Shown: positions 37,627 through 46,833 of the stretch, piece by piece
Layout of the letters: the number at the start of each line of letters is the position of its first letter
How positions within the stretch are numbered: the stretch's first letter is position 1
Assembly (NCBI GenBank): GCA_031277615.1
Contig: JAITMC010000019.1
Coordinates: 62,001-126,000, forward strand
Direction of reading: 5' to 3'
From: Chryseobacterium sp.
GTDB taxonomy: Bacteria; Bacteroidota; Bacteroidia; Flavobacteriales; Weeksellaceae
Length of the DNA: 64,000 nt
Program-made: the position numbers and the translations under genes
Notes under the pieces: model-generated
Told to the model about the DNA's origin: nothing
What the model saw: only the letters and a program-made list of their open reading frames with translations
Database searches by the model: none

Positions 37627-38373
37627 ATGGGACAGAAGACAAATCCAATTGGTAATAGATTAGGTATCATCAGAGGATGGGATTCTAACTGGTTTGGTGG
37701 AAACGATTATGGAGACAGAATCGCAGAAGACTACAAAATCAGAAGATACCTTGAGGCTAGATTATCTAAAGGTGGTATTTCAAAAATCTATATTGAAAGA
37801 ACCCTTAAATTAGTAACAGTTACAATCACTACAGCCAGACCGGGACTTATCATCGGTAAAGGAGGTCAGGAAGTTGATAAATTGAAAGAAGAGTTGAAGA
37901 AATTGACTGGTAAGGATATTCAGATCAACATCTTCGAAATCAAAAGACCTGAGCTTGACGCTGTATTAGTAGCTGACAGCATTGCTAAGCAGATTGAAAA
38001 CAGAATCTCTTACAGAAGAGCTGTTAAAATGGCTATGGCAAGCACAATGAGAATGGGTGCTGAAGGTATCAAAGTTCAGATCTCCGGTAGATTGAACGGT
38101 GCTGAAATGGCAAGATCAGAATCTTTCAAAGACGGAAGAATTCCATTGTCTACTTTCAGAGCTGATATCGATTATCACTGGGCTGAAGCTCACACTACTT
38201 ATGGTAGACTTGGAGTAAAAGTTTGGATCATGAAAGGAGAAGTTTACGGTAAAAGAGAACTTTCTCCACTAGTGGGACAACAGAAAAAAGGAGGTCCTGC
38301 AGGAGGAGGAAACAGAGGAGACAGAGATAACAGAAGACCTAGAAAAAACAACAACAATAACAATAATAATTAA
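37627..38373 (+). CDS. rpsC: 30S ribosomal protein S3 with poly-asparagine tail
   Basis: Forms part of the mRNA entry channel; KH domain with [18 protein letters not shown] and the S3 C-terminal domain with [20 protein letters not shown]. 248 aa. The last residues are a basic, Gly-rich segment ending in eight asparagines encoded by an AAC/AAT triplet run (38349-38370), which could vary in length by slippage. A 98-nt gap with tandem repeats follows before rplP. Confidence 0.97.
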   Translation: MGQKTNPIGNRLGIIRGWDSNWFGGNDYGDRIAEDYKIRRYLEARLSKGGISKIYIERTLKLVTVTITTARPGLIIGKGGQEVDKLKEELKKLTGKDIQINIFEIKRPELDAVLVADSIAKQIENRISYRRAVKMAMASTMRMGAEGIKVQISGRLNGAEMARSESFKDGRIPLSTFRADIDYHWAEAHTTYGRLGVKVWIMKGEVYGKRELSPLVGQQKKGGPAGGGNRGDRDNRRPRKNNNNNNNN

Positions 38374-38466
38374 AATTTTAGATTAGAACATTTTGAATTT
38401 TAAATTACCGTTACTTTTTTAAAATAAAAAAAATCTAAAATCTAAAATCTAAAATCTAAAATTTAG
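38372..38466 (+). repeat. ATCTAAA tandem repeat forming a long inverted repeat between rpsC and rplP
   Basis: Four perfect copies of ATCTAAA (38433-38460) plus a decayed fifth end at 38467. The left side of the gap carries AAATTTTAGATT (38373-38384), the exact complement of AATCTAAAATTT (38453-38464). A 12-bp stem can therefore form, and in shorter form with each repeat unit. The stem is all A-T except one pair and has no T-run after it, so it is not a standard terminator. Confidence 0.75.
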
Positions 38467-38471
38467 AAATT

Positions 38472-38897
38472 ATGTTACAACCAAAAAGAACCAAATTCCG
38501 TAGAGTTCACAAGATGAAGATGAAGGGGAATGCCCAGAGAGGTAGTCAACTTGCTTACGGAACTTTTGGAATCAAAGCTATTGAAGGAGCTTGGATCACT
38601 GCAAGACAGATTGAAGCTGCGCGTATCGCTGCGACAAGATATATGAAGAGAGAGGGTCAGCTATGGATCAAAATATTCCCGGATAAGCCAATTACCAAGA
38701 AACCAGCCGAAGTACGTATGGGTAAAGGTAAAGGTGCCGTTGAATATTGGGTAGCTGTAGTAAAACCTGGTAAAATTATGTTCGAAGTAGGAGGTGTTCC
38801 TTACGAAGTTGCGAAAGAAGCTCTTAGACTTGCTGCACAGAAATTACCGGTAATTACTAAATTCATCGTTGCTAACGATTTTGTTAAACCTCTTTAA
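38472..38897 (+). CDS. rplP: 50S ribosomal protein L16
   Basis: Helps place tRNA in the A and P sites. [39 protein letters not shown] and the conserved [19 protein letters not shown] are all present. 141 aa. First gene after the repeat-bearing gap. Confidence 0.97.
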   Translation: MLQPKRTKFRRVHKMKMKGNAQRGSQLAYGTFGIKAIEGAWITARQIEAARIAATRYMKREGQLWIKIFPDKPITKKPAEVRMGKGKGAVEYWVAVVKPGKIMFEVGGVPYEVAKEALRLAAQKLPVITKFIVANDFVKPL

Positions 38898-38909
38898 TCT
38901 TTGAATACA

Positions 38910-39095
38910 ATGAAACAAGCTGATATTAATAATTTAAGCGCAGGGGATATTCAAGCGAAACTTACTGAACTGAAAGCTCAATATTCAAAATTGAAATTGG
39001 CTCACAAGATCAGCCCAATTGAAAACCCGATCCAAATCAGAGATTTGAGAAAATCGATCGCAAGACTAAACACTGAGTTAACTAACAAACAATAA
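38910..39095 (+). CDS. rpmC: 50S ribosomal protein L29
   Basis: A small helical tunnel-exit protein that contacts L23. I start at ATG 38910 (MKQADINNLS), the usual L29 opening; an in-frame TTG at 38901 would add three residues. 61 aa with the conserved ENPIQIRDLRKSIARLNTEL. Confidence 0.95.
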   Translation: MKQADINNLSAGDIQAKLTELKAQYSKLKLAHKISPIENPIQIRDLRKSIARLNTELTNKQ

Positions 39096-39107
39096 TTTCA
39101 TTTTACA

Positions 39108-39362
39108 ATGGAAAGAAATTTAAGAAAAGAAAGAATTGGAGTTGTTTCCAGCAATAAAATGGAAAAGACCATTGTTGTTAGTGAAACGATGAGAATGAAA
39201 CACCCGATGTACGGTAAATTCGTATTGAAAACGAAAAAATATACTGCACACGACGAGAACAACGAATGCAACGAAGGAGATACAGTTCTGATCCAGGAAA
39301 CCAGACCTTTGAGCAAGAATAAGAGATGGAGATTAGTAAGAATCATTGAAAAAGCTAAGTAA
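39108..39362 (+). CDS. rpsQ: 30S ribosomal protein S17
   Basis: Primary 16S rRNA-binding protein of the OB fold. [39 protein letters not shown] and the C-terminal [19 protein letters not shown] identify it. 84 aa. Confidence 0.97.
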   Translation: MERNLRKERIGVVSSNKMEKTIVVSETMRMKHPMYGKFVLKTKKYTAHDENNECNEGDTVLIQETRPLSKNKRWRLVRIIEKAK

Positions 39363-39364
39363 TA

Positions 39365-39733
39365 ATGTTACAAACAGAATCAAGATTAAAAGTTGCTGAT
39401 AACACAGGTGCTAAAGAAGTACTGGTTATCAGAGTTCTGGGAGGAACCAGAAGAAGATATGCTTCAGTTGGTGATAAAATCGTTGTTACGATCAAGGATT
39501 CTACACCATCAGGAAACGCTAAAAAAGGTCAGGTATCTAAAGCTGTAGTAGTAAGAACTAAAAAAGCAGTAAGAAGAAAAGATGGTTCATACATCAAATT
39601 CGAAGACAATGCTTGTGTATTACTAAATGCAGCAGGAGAAATGAGAGGAACACGTGTTTTCGGACCGGTTGCTCGTGAGTTGAGAGACAAAGAATATATG
39701 AAAATCATTTCATTAGCTCCTGAAGTACTTTAA
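39365..39733 (+). CDS. rplN: 50S ribosomal protein L14
   Basis: Lies at the subunit interface and binds the silencing factor RsfS in bacteria. [19 protein letters not shown] and the C-terminal [20 protein letters not shown] are diagnostic. 122 aa, the exact usual length. 2 nt after rpsQ. Confidence 0.98.
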   Translation: MLQTESRLKVADNTGAKEVLVIRVLGGTRRRYASVGDKIVVTIKDSTPSGNAKKGQVSKAVVVRTKKAVRRKDGSYIKFEDNACVLLNAAGEMRGTRVFGPVARELRDKEYMKIISLAPEVL

Positions 39734-39754
39734 TTTTTAAAATTTTTTAAAGAA

Positions 39755-40081
39755 ATGTCAAAGTTAAAAATAAAAAGAGGAGATAACGTAATCGTAACTA
39801 CCGGTAAGAAAGGTCTTAAAGGAGGTACAGGTGAAGTTATTGAAGTGATCAAGAAAGAAGGTAGAGACCCAAGAGTAATTGTTGCAGGACTTAACATCGT
39901 TAAAAAACACGTTAAGCCTTCAGCTTCAAATCCTCAGGGAGGAATCGTTGAAAGAGAAGCTTCTATTCATATCTCAAACGTAGCTTTAGTTGGTAAAGAC
40001 GGAAAAGCTATCAAAATCGGTTACAAAATCGAAGGAGATAAGAAAGTAAGAATCAATAAGAAAACGGGTGAAACTTTATAA
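39755..40081 (+). CDS. rplX: 50S ribosomal protein L24
   Basis: One of the assembly-initiator proteins of the large subunit. KOW motif in IKRGDNVIVTTGKKGLKGGT, then GLNIVKKHVKPSASNPQGGI. 108 aa. 13 nt before rplE. Confidence 0.97.
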   Translation: MSKLKIKRGDNVIVTTGKKGLKGGTGEVIEVIKKEGRDPRVIVAGLNIVKKHVKPSASNPQGGIVEREASIHISNVALVGKDGKAIKIGYKIEGDKKVRINKKTGETL

Positions 40082-40094
40082 TTTGAATTAACAC

Positions 40095-40646
40095 ATGGAA
40101 TTTATAGCAAGACCCAAAATAGCATATAAAGAGAAAATTGTTCCTGCAATGATGGAAGAATTTGGGTACAAGTCAATCATGCAAGTACCTAGATTAGAGA
40201 AAATCGTTATATCACAAGGTTTAGGTGATGCAACTGCAGACAAGAAGATTATTGATTATGCCGTAGAAGAATTAACAATGATCACTGGTCAGAAAGCCGT
40301 TGGAACAATCTCTAAGAAAGATGAAGCCGCTTTCAAACTAAGAAAAGGAATGCCTGTAGGTGCTAAAGTAACCCTTAGAGCACAGAGAATGTACGAATTC
40401 TTAGACAGACTTACTTCTTCTGCTTTACCACGTATCAGAGATTTCTCTGGAATTAAGGCAGATGGTTTCGATGGTAGAGGTAACTACAACTTAGGTATTA
40501 CTGAGCAGATTATCTTCCCTGAAATCGTAATTGACAAAGTGAAAAAAATCCAGGGGATGGACATCACTTTCGTTACTACTGCGAAAACAGATAAAGAAGC
40601 TAAAGCATTATTAACTCACTTCGGTTTACCATTTAAAAAGAACTAA
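40095..40646 (+). CDS. rplE: 50S ribosomal protein L5
   Basis: Binds 5S rRNA and forms an inter-subunit bridge with S13. [19 protein letters not shown], the [20 protein letters not shown] stretch and [15 protein letters not shown] are conserved. 183 aa. Confidence 0.97.
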   Translation: MEFIARPKIAYKEKIVPAMMEEFGYKSIMQVPRLEKIVISQGLGDATADKKIIDYAVEELTMITGQKAVGTISKKDEAAFKLRKGMPVGAKVTLRAQRMYEFLDRLTSSALPRIRDFSGIKADGFDGRGNYNLGITEQIIFPEIVIDKVKKIQGMDITFVTTAKTDKEAKALLTHFGLPFKKN

Positions 40647-40649
40647 GAA

Positions 40650-40919
40650 ATGGCTAAAGAATCAATGAAAGCGCGTGAGCGCAAAAGAGAAGCACTAGTT
40701 GCTAAATACGCTGCTAAAAGACAAGCTCTTAAAGAAGCTGGTGATTACGAAGGACTTCAAAAATTGCCTAAAAATGCTTCTCCTGTAAGATTACACAACA
40801 GATGTAAACTAACAGGTAGACCAAGAGGATACATGAGAACGTTTGGTATTTCCAGAGTAACTTTCAGAGAAATGGCAAACAACGGTCTTATCCCGGGAGT
40901 AAGAAAAGCCAGTTGGTAA
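40650..40919 (+). CDS. rpsN: 30S ribosomal protein S14 (zinc-independent form)
   Basis: Head protein of the small subunit. 89 aa with [20 protein letters not shown] and FRELANNG-like [18 protein letters not shown]. It is the long form without the CxxC pairs of the zinc form, so it does not depend on zinc. A 146-nt gap with a hairpin separates it from rpsH. Confidence 0.97.
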   Translation: MAKESMKARERKREALVAKYAAKRQALKEAGDYEGLQKLPKNASPVRLHNRCKLTGRPRGYMRTFGISRVTFREMANNGLIPGVRKASW

Positions 40920-40970
40920 TAATTACTAATTAAAATCGGAACAATTAAGTTGTCGAGATACTAAAGAATA

Positions 40971-41008
40971 AAAATATCAGACCGAAGATTTCTGAAGTCT
41001 GATATTTT
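40971..41008 (+). promoter_or_regulatory. Long hairpin between rpsN and rpsH
   Basis: AAAATATCAGAC (40971-40982) pairs perfectly with GTCTGATATTTT (40997-41008) around a 14-nt loop that holds a further GAA/TTC pairing. The stem's own TTTT is followed by AATC, a weak U-tract. It could act as an attenuator, a processing site or a protein-binding site within the operon, since no other signal explains this unusually long gap. Confidence 0.65.
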
Positions 41009-41065
41009 AATCTTCAAGTCTTTTCAAAACTGATTGTTCTTTAACCAATAATTTATAAAAGAAAA

Positions 41066-41464
41066 ATGGTAACAGATCCAATTTCAGATTTCCTAACAAG
41101 AGTAAGGAACGCACAAAGCGCAGGCCACAAAGTGGTGGAAATTCCTGCATCGAAAATCAAAAAGGAGATTACTAAGATCTTATTTGATCAGGGGTATATC
41201 TTAAACTTTAAGTTTGAAGATAACGCTGTTCAAGGTTCGATCAAAATCGCTTTAAAGTATGATAAGCAAACCAACAAACCTGCTATTAAGTCTATCCAAA
41301 GAGCTTCAAGACCAGGTTTGAGACAGTACAAAGGTTCAGCTGAACTTCCAAGAGTACTAAACGGTTTGGGTATAGCTATCATCTCTACTTCTAAAGGAGT
41401 AATGACTGATAAGAAAGCTAGAGAAGAAAAAGTAGGCGGTGAAGTAATCTGCTATGTTTATTAA
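41066..41464 (+). CDS. rpsH: 30S ribosomal protein S8
   Basis: Primary 16S rRNA-binding protein and, in E. coli, the repressor of the spc operon. MVTDPISDFLTRVRNAQSAG, SRPGLRQYKG and the C-terminal GVMTDKKAREEKVGGEVICY are conserved. 132 aa. The hairpin in the preceding gap is a candidate site for S8-type control, which I have not tested against the known S8 target structure. Confidence 0.97.
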   Translation: MVTDPISDFLTRVRNAQSAGHKVVEIPASKIKKEITKILFDQGYILNFKFEDNAVQGSIKIALKYDKQTNKPAIKSIQRASRPGLRQYKGSAELPRVLNGLGIAIISTSKGVMTDKKAREEKVGGEVICYVY

Positions 41465-41481
41465 TTTTTAATCAGAGGAAA

Positions 41482-42027
41482 ATGTCAAGAATTGGTAAAG
41501 CAATTATAACAGTTCCAGCTGGAGTTACCATCACTGAAAACAACGGTGTGGTAACGGTAAAAGGTCCTAAAGGAGAACTTTCTCAGGAGCTTACAGCAGG
41601 AATTACTATAGAACAGAAAGATGGTGAACTGAATGTAAACAGACCATCTGATTCTAAACAACACAAAGCGCTTCACGGTTTATACAGAGCGCTGATCAAC
41701 AACATGATTGTTGGTGTAAATGCAGGTTTCGAAAAGAAACTGGAACTAGTAGGGGTAGGATACAGAGCTTCTCACGCAGGTCAAAAACTTGAGTTAGCTT
41801 TAGGATTCTCTCACGGTATCGTATTAGAACTTCCAAACGAAGTAAAAGTGGATACATTGACTGAAAAAGGTAAAAACCCAATTATTACTTTAACGTCTCA
41901 CGACAACCAACTTCTAGGAATGGTAGCTGCAAAGATCCGTTCTTTCAGAAAGCCTGAACCATACAAAGGAAAAGGTGTAAGATTCGTAGGAGAAATTGTT
42001 AGACGTAAAGCTGGTAAATCTGCTTAA
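41482..42027 (+). CDS. rplF: 50S ribosomal protein L6
   Basis: Located near the factor-binding stalk base. MSRIGKAIITVPAGVTI, VGVGYRASHAGQKLELALGF and the C-terminal PEPYKGKGVRFVGEIVRRKA are diagnostic. 181 aa. Confidence 0.98.
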   Translation: MSRIGKAIITVPAGVTITENNGVVTVKGPKGELSQELTAGITIEQKDGELNVNRPSDSKQHKALHGLYRALINNMIVGVNAGFEKKLELVGVGYRASHAGQKLELALGFSHGIVLELPNEVKVDTLTEKGKNPIITLTSHDNQLLGMVAAKIRSFRKPEPYKGKGVRFVGEIVRRKAGKSA

Positions 42028-42042
42028 TAAATTATAAGTATT

Positions 42043-42396
42043 ATGGCATTAAGTAAATTAGAAAAAAGAATAAGAATCAAAAGAAGAGTAAGAGGGAAAA
42101 TCTCTGGATCTTCTGAATTGCCAAGATTATCTGTATACAAAAGTAATAAGGAAATTTACGCTCAGTTAATCGACGATAAAAACGGTACAACTTTAGCATC
42201 AGCTTCTTCAAGAGAGAAAGGGGTAGACGCTAAAGGTACTAAAACTGAAGTTTCTGCTGCTGTTGGTAAAGCTATTGCTGCTAAAGCAATCGCTGCAGGA
42301 ATCGAAAGTATTGTATTTGACAGAAACGGTTTCGTATACCACGGTAGAGTGAAAGCTCTTGCTGATGGAGCGAGAGAAGGAGGACTTAAATTCTAA
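42043..42396 (+). CDS. rplR: 50S ribosomal protein L18
   Basis: Binds 5S rRNA together with L5. [37 protein letters not shown] and [20 protein letters not shown] are conserved. 117 aa. Confidence 0.97.
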   Translation: MALSKLEKRIRIKRRVRGKISGSSELPRLSVYKSNKEIYAQLIDDKNGTTLASASSREKGVDAKGTKTEVSAAVGKAIAAKAIAAGIESIVFDRNGFVYHGRVKALADGAREGGLKF

Positions 42397-42415
42397 TCAT
42401 TAAATTTCGGAAAAT

Positions 42416-42937
42416 ATGTTAGGACTAGATAATATAGAAAGAGTAAAACCGGGAGGATTAGAATTAAAAGATCGTCTCGTAGCTGTTAACAGAGTAACAA
42501 AAGTAACTAAAGGAGGTAGAGCTTTCGGATTTTCTGCTATCGTGGTAGTAGGTAATGAAGACGGAGTAATCGGTCACGGATTGGGAAAATCTAAAGAAGT
42601 AGCTTCTGCAATCGCTAAAGCTGTTGAAGACGCTAAGAAAAACCTTGTGAAAGTTCCGGTAATGAACCACACTATTCCTCACCAGACTACTGCAAGATAC
42701 GGTGGTGCAGATATCTTCTTAAGACCTGCTTCTCACGGTACAGGGCTTATCGCCGGTGGTGCGGTAAGAGCGGTATTGGAATCTGCTGGTATTCACGATA
42801 TCCTTTCAAAATCTAAAGGATCTTCTAACCCTCACAACGTGGTGAAAGCTACTTTCAAAGCGTTATTGGATATCAGAAGACCTGAAGAAATCGCTAGAAT
42901 GAGAGGAGTTTCTCTAAGTAAAGTGTTTAACGGTTAA
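42416..42937 (+). CDS. rpsE: 30S ribosomal protein S5
   Basis: Controls decoding accuracy and helps open mRNA structure. [40 protein letters not shown] and the motif [20 protein letters not shown] are present. 173 aa. Confidence 0.97.
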   Translation: MLGLDNIERVKPGGLELKDRLVAVNRVTKVTKGGRAFGFSAIVVVGNEDGVIGHGLGKSKEVASAIAKAVEDAKKNLVKVPVMNHTIPHQTTARYGGADIFLRPASHGTGLIAGGAVRAVLESAGIHDILSKSKGSSNPHNVVKATFKALLDIRRPEEIARMRGVSLSKVFNG

Positions 42938-42948
42938 TAATTAAAACA

Positions 42949-43125
42949 ATGGCAACAATCAAAGTAAAGCAAGTAAGAAGCGCTATTGGAAGAACAAAAA
43001 CCCAAAAGAGAACGCTTGAAGCATTAGGATTAAAAAAACTTCACCAAGTTGTAGAACATGAAGCTACTCCTTCTATCTTAGGAATGATAGCTGCAGTGAG
43101 CCACTTACTTGAAGTTCAAAAATAA
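42949..43125 (+). CDS. rpmD: 50S ribosomal protein L30
   Basis: A 58-aa protein found by reading the gap between rpsE and rplO. It opens MATIKVKQVRSAIGRTKTQK, continues EALGLKKLHQVVEH and ends VSHLLEVQK. Length and order (S5-L30-L15) match the spc operon. It starts 11 nt after rpsE. Confidence 0.96.
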   Translation: MATIKVKQVRSAIGRTKTQKRTLEALGLKKLHQVVEHEATPSILGMIAAVSHLLEVQK

Positions 43126-43146
43126 TTTTATAAAAGAGAAATTAAA

Positions 43147-43596
43147 ATGAATTTAAATAACATAAAACCTGCTGCAGGATCTACTTTCAACTCAAAAAGA
43201 ATTGGTAGAGGTCAGGGTACTGGAAAAGGAGGTACTTCAACAAAAGGACACAAAGGTCAGAAATCAAGAGCTGGTTATTCTCAGAAAATCGGTTTCGAAG
43301 GTGGACAGATGCCTTTACAAAGAAGATTACCGAAATTCGGATTCAAAAACGTAAACAGAAAAGAGTTTAGAGGAGTGAACCTTGATACTATTCAGACTTT
43401 AATCGAGAACAAATCCATTACCGGAGATATCACGAAAGAAGTTTTAGTAGCAAACGGGATCGTTTCTAAAAACGAATTAGTGAAAATTATGGGTAGAGGA
43501 GAATTGAAATCTGCGGTTTCAATCTCTGCTGACAAGTTCACTAAATCTGCTGAAGAGCTTATTGCTAAGGCAGGTGGAAAAGCAATTACCTTATAA
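43147..43596 (+). CDS. rplO: 50S ribosomal protein L15
   Basis: Late-assembling large-subunit protein. MNLNNIKPAAGSTFNSKRIG, GQGTGKGGTSTKGHKGQKSR and GFEGGQMPLQRRLPKFGF are conserved. 149 aa, 9 nt before secY. Confidence 0.97.
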   Translation: MNLNNIKPAAGSTFNSKRIGRGQGTGKGGTSTKGHKGQKSRAGYSQKIGFEGGQMPLQRRLPKFGFKNVNRKEFRGVNLDTIQTLIENKSITGDITKEVLVANGIVSKNELVKIMGRGELKSAVSISADKFTKSAEELIAKAGGKAITL

Positions 43597-43605
43597 TACT
43601 TACTA

Positions 43606-44985
43606 ATGAAAGAATTTATACAAACCCTAAAAAATATTTGGAGCCTAAAGGAATTAAGAGAAAAAATTCTCTTTACGTTAGGTATTATCCTTGTGTATAG
43701 ATTCGCATCTTATATCTCACTTCCTGCAATTAACCTTGCAGAGGTGGGAGATCTCTTAGAGCATTATAAAAATCAAGGCGGTAACAAGCAAGGAGCAGGT
43801 CTCCTTGGCTTGCTTTCGTCGTTTACGGGGGGAGCTTTCAGCCACGCTTCCGTAATGGCGTTGGGAATCATGCCTTATATTTCTGCTTCTATTATTGTTC
43901 AGTTGATGGGGATGGCTATTCCTTATCTTCAGAAGCTTCAGAAAGATGGAGAGTCAGGTAGAAATACATTGAACCAAATTACAAGATGGTTAACGATTGG
44001 AGTTTGTCTGGTACAGGCACCTTCTTACTTAACTTCTATTACTCAATTATTCTTACCGTATGCTCAGTTCCAGTCTGCATATTATGTAGAGCCTAATTCA
44101 ATCATGTTCTGGTTACCAAGTATTGTTATCCTGGTGGCCGGTTCAGTATTTGCAATGTGGCTTGGTGAAAAGATTACCGATAAAGGAATCGGAAATGGTA
44201 TCTCTATCCTGATTATGGTGGGGATCCTTTCAAGATTACCTGAGGCATTCGTACAGGAGATGGCCGTGCAGAACGGAAAAGGAGGAATGGGATCTATCAT
44301 GATCCTTATTGAAGTATTATTCTGGATGTTGGTAGTTCTTTTAGCAGTGATCCTATCGGTAGCTGTTAGAAAAATTCCTATTCAGTATGTAAGCAGAGCT
44401 CAAGCAAGAGGAGGTGTAAACAGAAATCTTATGCAGGGAGCAAGACAATGGATTCCATTGAAGGTAAATGCTGCTGGTGTAATGCCGATTATCTTTGCCC
44501 AGGCATTGATGTTCGTACCAGGATTATTAACCAAATTCGATGAGTCCAACACTTTTCTTGCAGGTTTCAAGAATGTTTTTAGCTGGCAGTACAACGTATT
44601 GTTTGCGCTATTAATTATTATCTTCTCATTTTTCTATACTGCGATTACCATTCCGGTAAACCAAATGGCTGATGATTTGAAGAGAAACGGAGGTTTAGTA
44701 CCGAAAGTAAGACCCGGTAAAGAGACAGCTGATTACTTAGATGATATTTTATCAAAAATTACCTTGCCAGGTGCAATTTTTTTATCTATCTTTGCAGTCC
44801 TTCCAGCAATTGTGCATGGAAGCTTTGTTCAGACAGATGCATTTGCCCTATTTTTCGGGGGAACATCATTGTTGATTATGGTGGGTGTAATTTTAGATAC
44901 AGTTCAACAGATTAATACATATCTGCTGAACCATCATTATGATGGCTTAATGCAATCGAAACTGTCTAGAACGACTGGATATTAA
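43606..44985 (+). CDS. secY: Protein translocase subunit SecY
   Basis: Forms the central channel of the Sec translocon in the inner membrane. Ten helices in 459 aa. The conserved front LGIILVYRFASYISLPAIN, the GIMPYISASIIVQLM plug-side helix, the cytoplasmic loop RKIPIQYVSRAQARGGVNRN and VRPGKETADYLDDILSKITL identify it. adk and map, which often follow secY, are missing here, and infA comes directly after 3 nt. Confidence 0.97.
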   Translation: MKEFIQTLKNIWSLKELREKILFTLGIILVYRFASYISLPAINLAEVGDLLEHYKNQGGNKQGAGLLGLLSSFTGGAFSHASVMALGIMPYISASIIVQLMGMAIPYLQKLQKDGESGRNTLNQITRWLTIGVCLVQAPSYLTSITQLFLPYAQFQSAYYVEPNSIMFWLPSIVILVAGSVFAMWLGEKITDKGIGNGISILIMVGILSRLPEAFVQEMAVQNGKGGMGSIMILIEVLFWMLVVLLAVILSVAVRKIPIQYVSRAQARGGVNRNLMQGARQWIPLKVNAAGVMPIIFAQALMFVPGLLTKFDESNTFLAGFKNVFSWQYNVLFALLIIIFSFFYTAITIPVNQMADDLKRNGGLVPKVRPGKETADYLDDILSKITLPGAIFLSIFAVLPAIVHGSFVQTDAFALFFGGTSLLIMVGVILDTVQQINTYLLNHHYDGLMQSKLSRTTGY

Positions 44986-44988
44986 TTT

Positions 44989-45204
44989 ATGGCAAAACAA
45001 AAACATATTGAACAAGACGGCGTTATAACGGAAGCACTTTCGAACGCTCAGTTCCGTGTAGAACTTGAAAATGGGCATATTCTTATTGCCCATATTTCCG
45101 GCAAAATGCGAATGCACTATATTAAACTTTTACCTGGTGATAAGGTGAAACTAGAAATGTCTCCCTATGATTTAACGAAAGGGAGGATCACATTTAGATA
45201 CTAA
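44989..45204 (+). CDS. infA: Translation initiation factor IF-1
   Basis: An OB-fold protein that occupies the ribosomal A site during initiation. 71 aa with [39 protein letters not shown] and [15 protein letters not shown] strong hairpin lies between its stop codon and rpmJ. Confidence 0.97.
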   Translation: MAKQKHIEQDGVITEALSNAQFRVELENGHILIAHISGKMRMHYIKLLPGDKVKLEMSPYDLTKGRITFRY

Positions 45205-45212
45205 AACAATTA

Positions 45213-45240
45213 GCCAAATGGAATACCCATTCCATTTGGC
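45213..45240 (+). promoter_or_regulatory. Perfect 12-bp hairpin between infA and rpmJ
   Basis: GCCAAATGGAAT (45213-45224), loop ACCC and ATTCCATTTGGC (45229-45240) match perfectly. The downstream sequence ATTTGTAAAAAATAAAT has no T-run, so this is not an intrinsic terminator on the plus strand. It could mark RNA processing, stabilise the upstream message or bind a regulator. Confidence 0.75.
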
Positions 45241-45266
45241 ATTTGTAAAAAATAAATACTATCAAA

Positions 45267-45383
45267 ATGAAAGTAAGAGCATCAATTAAAAAAAGAAGCG
45301 CTGATTGCAAAATTGTACGCAGAAAAGGTGTGCTATTCGTAATCAACAAGAAGAACCCAAAATTTAAACAAAGACAAGGCTAA
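45267..45383 (+). CDS. rpmJ: 50S ribosomal protein L36
   Basis: A 38-aa protein found by reading the gap after inf[21 protein letters not shown], then [18 protein letters not shown]. Of the four zinc ligands in the classical form only Cys14 remains, so this is the zinc-independent type, matching the zinc-free S14 in the same operon. 9 nt before rpsM. Confidence 0.95.
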   Translation: MKVRASIKKRSADCKIVRRKGVLFVINKKNPKFKQRQG

Positions 45384-45392
45384 CATTAAATT

Positions 45393-45770
45393 ATGGCGAG
45401 AATTGCAGGTATTGATTTACCAAAAAACAAAAGAGGTGTTATCGGTTTAACTTACATCTATGGAGTAGGAAGAAGTACTTCTTCTGAAATCCTTAAAGCT
45501 GCCGGTATCAGCGAAGACAAGAAAGTCAACGAATGGAATGACGATGAATTGGCTGCAATCAGAACCTATATCTCTGAAAACGTAAAAGTAGAAGGAGAAT
45601 TGAGATCTGAAGTGCAATTGAACATCAAGAGATTGATGGACATAGGATGCCAACGAGGAATACGTCACAGACTAGGATTACCTTTAAGAGGCCAGAGAAC
45701 GAAAAACAACTCTAGAACACGTAAAGGGAAGAGAAAAACTGTTGCTAACAAGAAAAAAGCTAGTAAATAA
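45393..45770 (+). CDS. rpsM: 30S ribosomal protein S13
   Basis: Contacts the P-site tRNA and large subunit through bridges. [39 protein letters not shown] and the basic tail [19 protein letters not shown] identify it. 125 aa. First gene of the alpha part of the operon. Confidence 0.97.
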   Translation: MARIAGIDLPKNKRGVIGLTYIYGVGRSTSSEILKAAGISEDKKVNEWNDDELAAIRTYISENVKVEGELRSEVQLNIKRLMDIGCQRGIRHRLGLPLRGQRTKNNSRTRKGKRKTVANKKKASK

Positions 45771-45782
45771 TCGTTAGGAATT

Positions 45783-46172
45783 ATGGCAAAACAAACTAAA
45801 GTAGTTAAAAAAAGAAAAGTAAAAGTTGAAGCTATTGGTGAAGCGCATATTCAGGCTTCTTTCAATAACATCATCATTTCTTTAACAAATAAAAACGGAG
45901 AGGTTATCTCTTGGGCTTCTGCCGGTAAAATGGGTTTCAGAGGTTCTAAAAAGAATACTCCATTTGCTGCTCAGATGGCAGCTGAAAATTGCTCTGCTGT
46001 AGCTCACGAAGCTGGTTTAAGAAGAGTAAAGGTGTTTGTGAAAGGTCCAGGTGCAGGTAGAGAATCTGCGATCAGATCTATCCACAATTCAGGAATTGAA
46101 GTTTCAGAAATCGTTGACGTGACTCCTATGCCACACAACGGATGTAGACCACCAAAAAGAAGAAGAGTTTAA
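45783..46172 (+). CDS. rpsK: 30S ribosomal protein S11
   Basis: Platform protein near the E site. [40 protein letters not shown] and the C-terminal [17 protein letters not shown] are diagnostic. 129 aa. Confidence 0.98.
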   Translation: MAKQTKVVKKRKVKVEAIGEAHIQASFNNIIISLTNKNGEVISWASAGKMGFRGSKKNTPFAAQMAAENCSAVAHEAGLRRVKVFVKGPGAGRESAIRSIHNSGIEVSEIVDVTPMPHNGCRPPKRRRV

Positions 46173-46191
46173 TTTTTAGAATTTACCCATT

Positions 46192-46800
46192 ATGGCAAGA
46201 TATATTGGACCTAAAACTAAGATTGCTAGAAAGTTTGGTGCTGCAATCTACGGAGATGATAAAAACTTCGAAAAAAGAAAGAACCAACCGCCAGGACAAC
46301 ACGGTCCTAACAAAAGAAGAGGTGCTAAAAAATCAGAATACGCAGTTCAGTTAGCTGAAAAACAAAAAGCTAAATATACGTACGGTATCTTAGAAAGACA
46401 GTTTGCTAACTTATTTGAAAAAGCACACAGAAGTAAAGGGGTAACAGGGGAAGTTCTATTACAACTTTGTGAATCAAGATTGGATAACGTTGCCTACAGA
46501 TTAGGTTTTGCTAAAACAAGATCTGGTGCAAGACAATTGGTTTCTCACAGACACATCACTGTGAACGGAGAAATTCTTAACATTCCATCTTACTTGGTAA
46601 AAGCTGGTGATGTAATCGCTGTAAGAGAAAAGTCTAAGTCTCTTGAAGTTGTTACCAATGCATTGGCTTCTAAGTCAAACTATGAGTGGTTACAATTCAA
46701 CGATGAGAAGAAAGAAGGTACCTTCATTTCTGCTCCTGAAAGAATCCAGATTCCGGAAGACATCAAGGAGAACCTTATCGTCGAACTTTACTCTAAATAA
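46192..46800 (+). CDS. rpsD: 30S ribosomal protein S4
   Basis: Primary assembly protein of the small subunit and, in E. coli, repressor of the alpha operon. [18 protein letters not shown], the S4 RNA-binding domain [20 protein letters not shown] and [16 protein letters not shown] are present. 202 aa. There are no N-terminal zinc cysteines. Confidence 0.97.
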   Translation: MARYIGPKTKIARKFGAAIYGDDKNFEKRKNQPPGQHGPNKRRGAKKSEYAVQLAEKQKAKYTYGILERQFANLFEKAHRSKGVTGEVLLQLCESRLDNVAYRLGFAKTRSGARQLVSHRHITVNGEILNIPSYLVKAGDVIAVREKSKSLEVVTNALASKSNYEWLQFNDEKKEGTFISAPERIQIPEDIKENLIVELYSK

Positions 46801-46833
46801 TTTTTTAATCAAATTTTTGCTCAACCCAATAAT

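Noticed and set aside
38433-38467. ATCTAAA repeats as a possible CRISPR array
   Set aside because: Units are 7 nt and directly joined with no spacers and no cas genes nearby.
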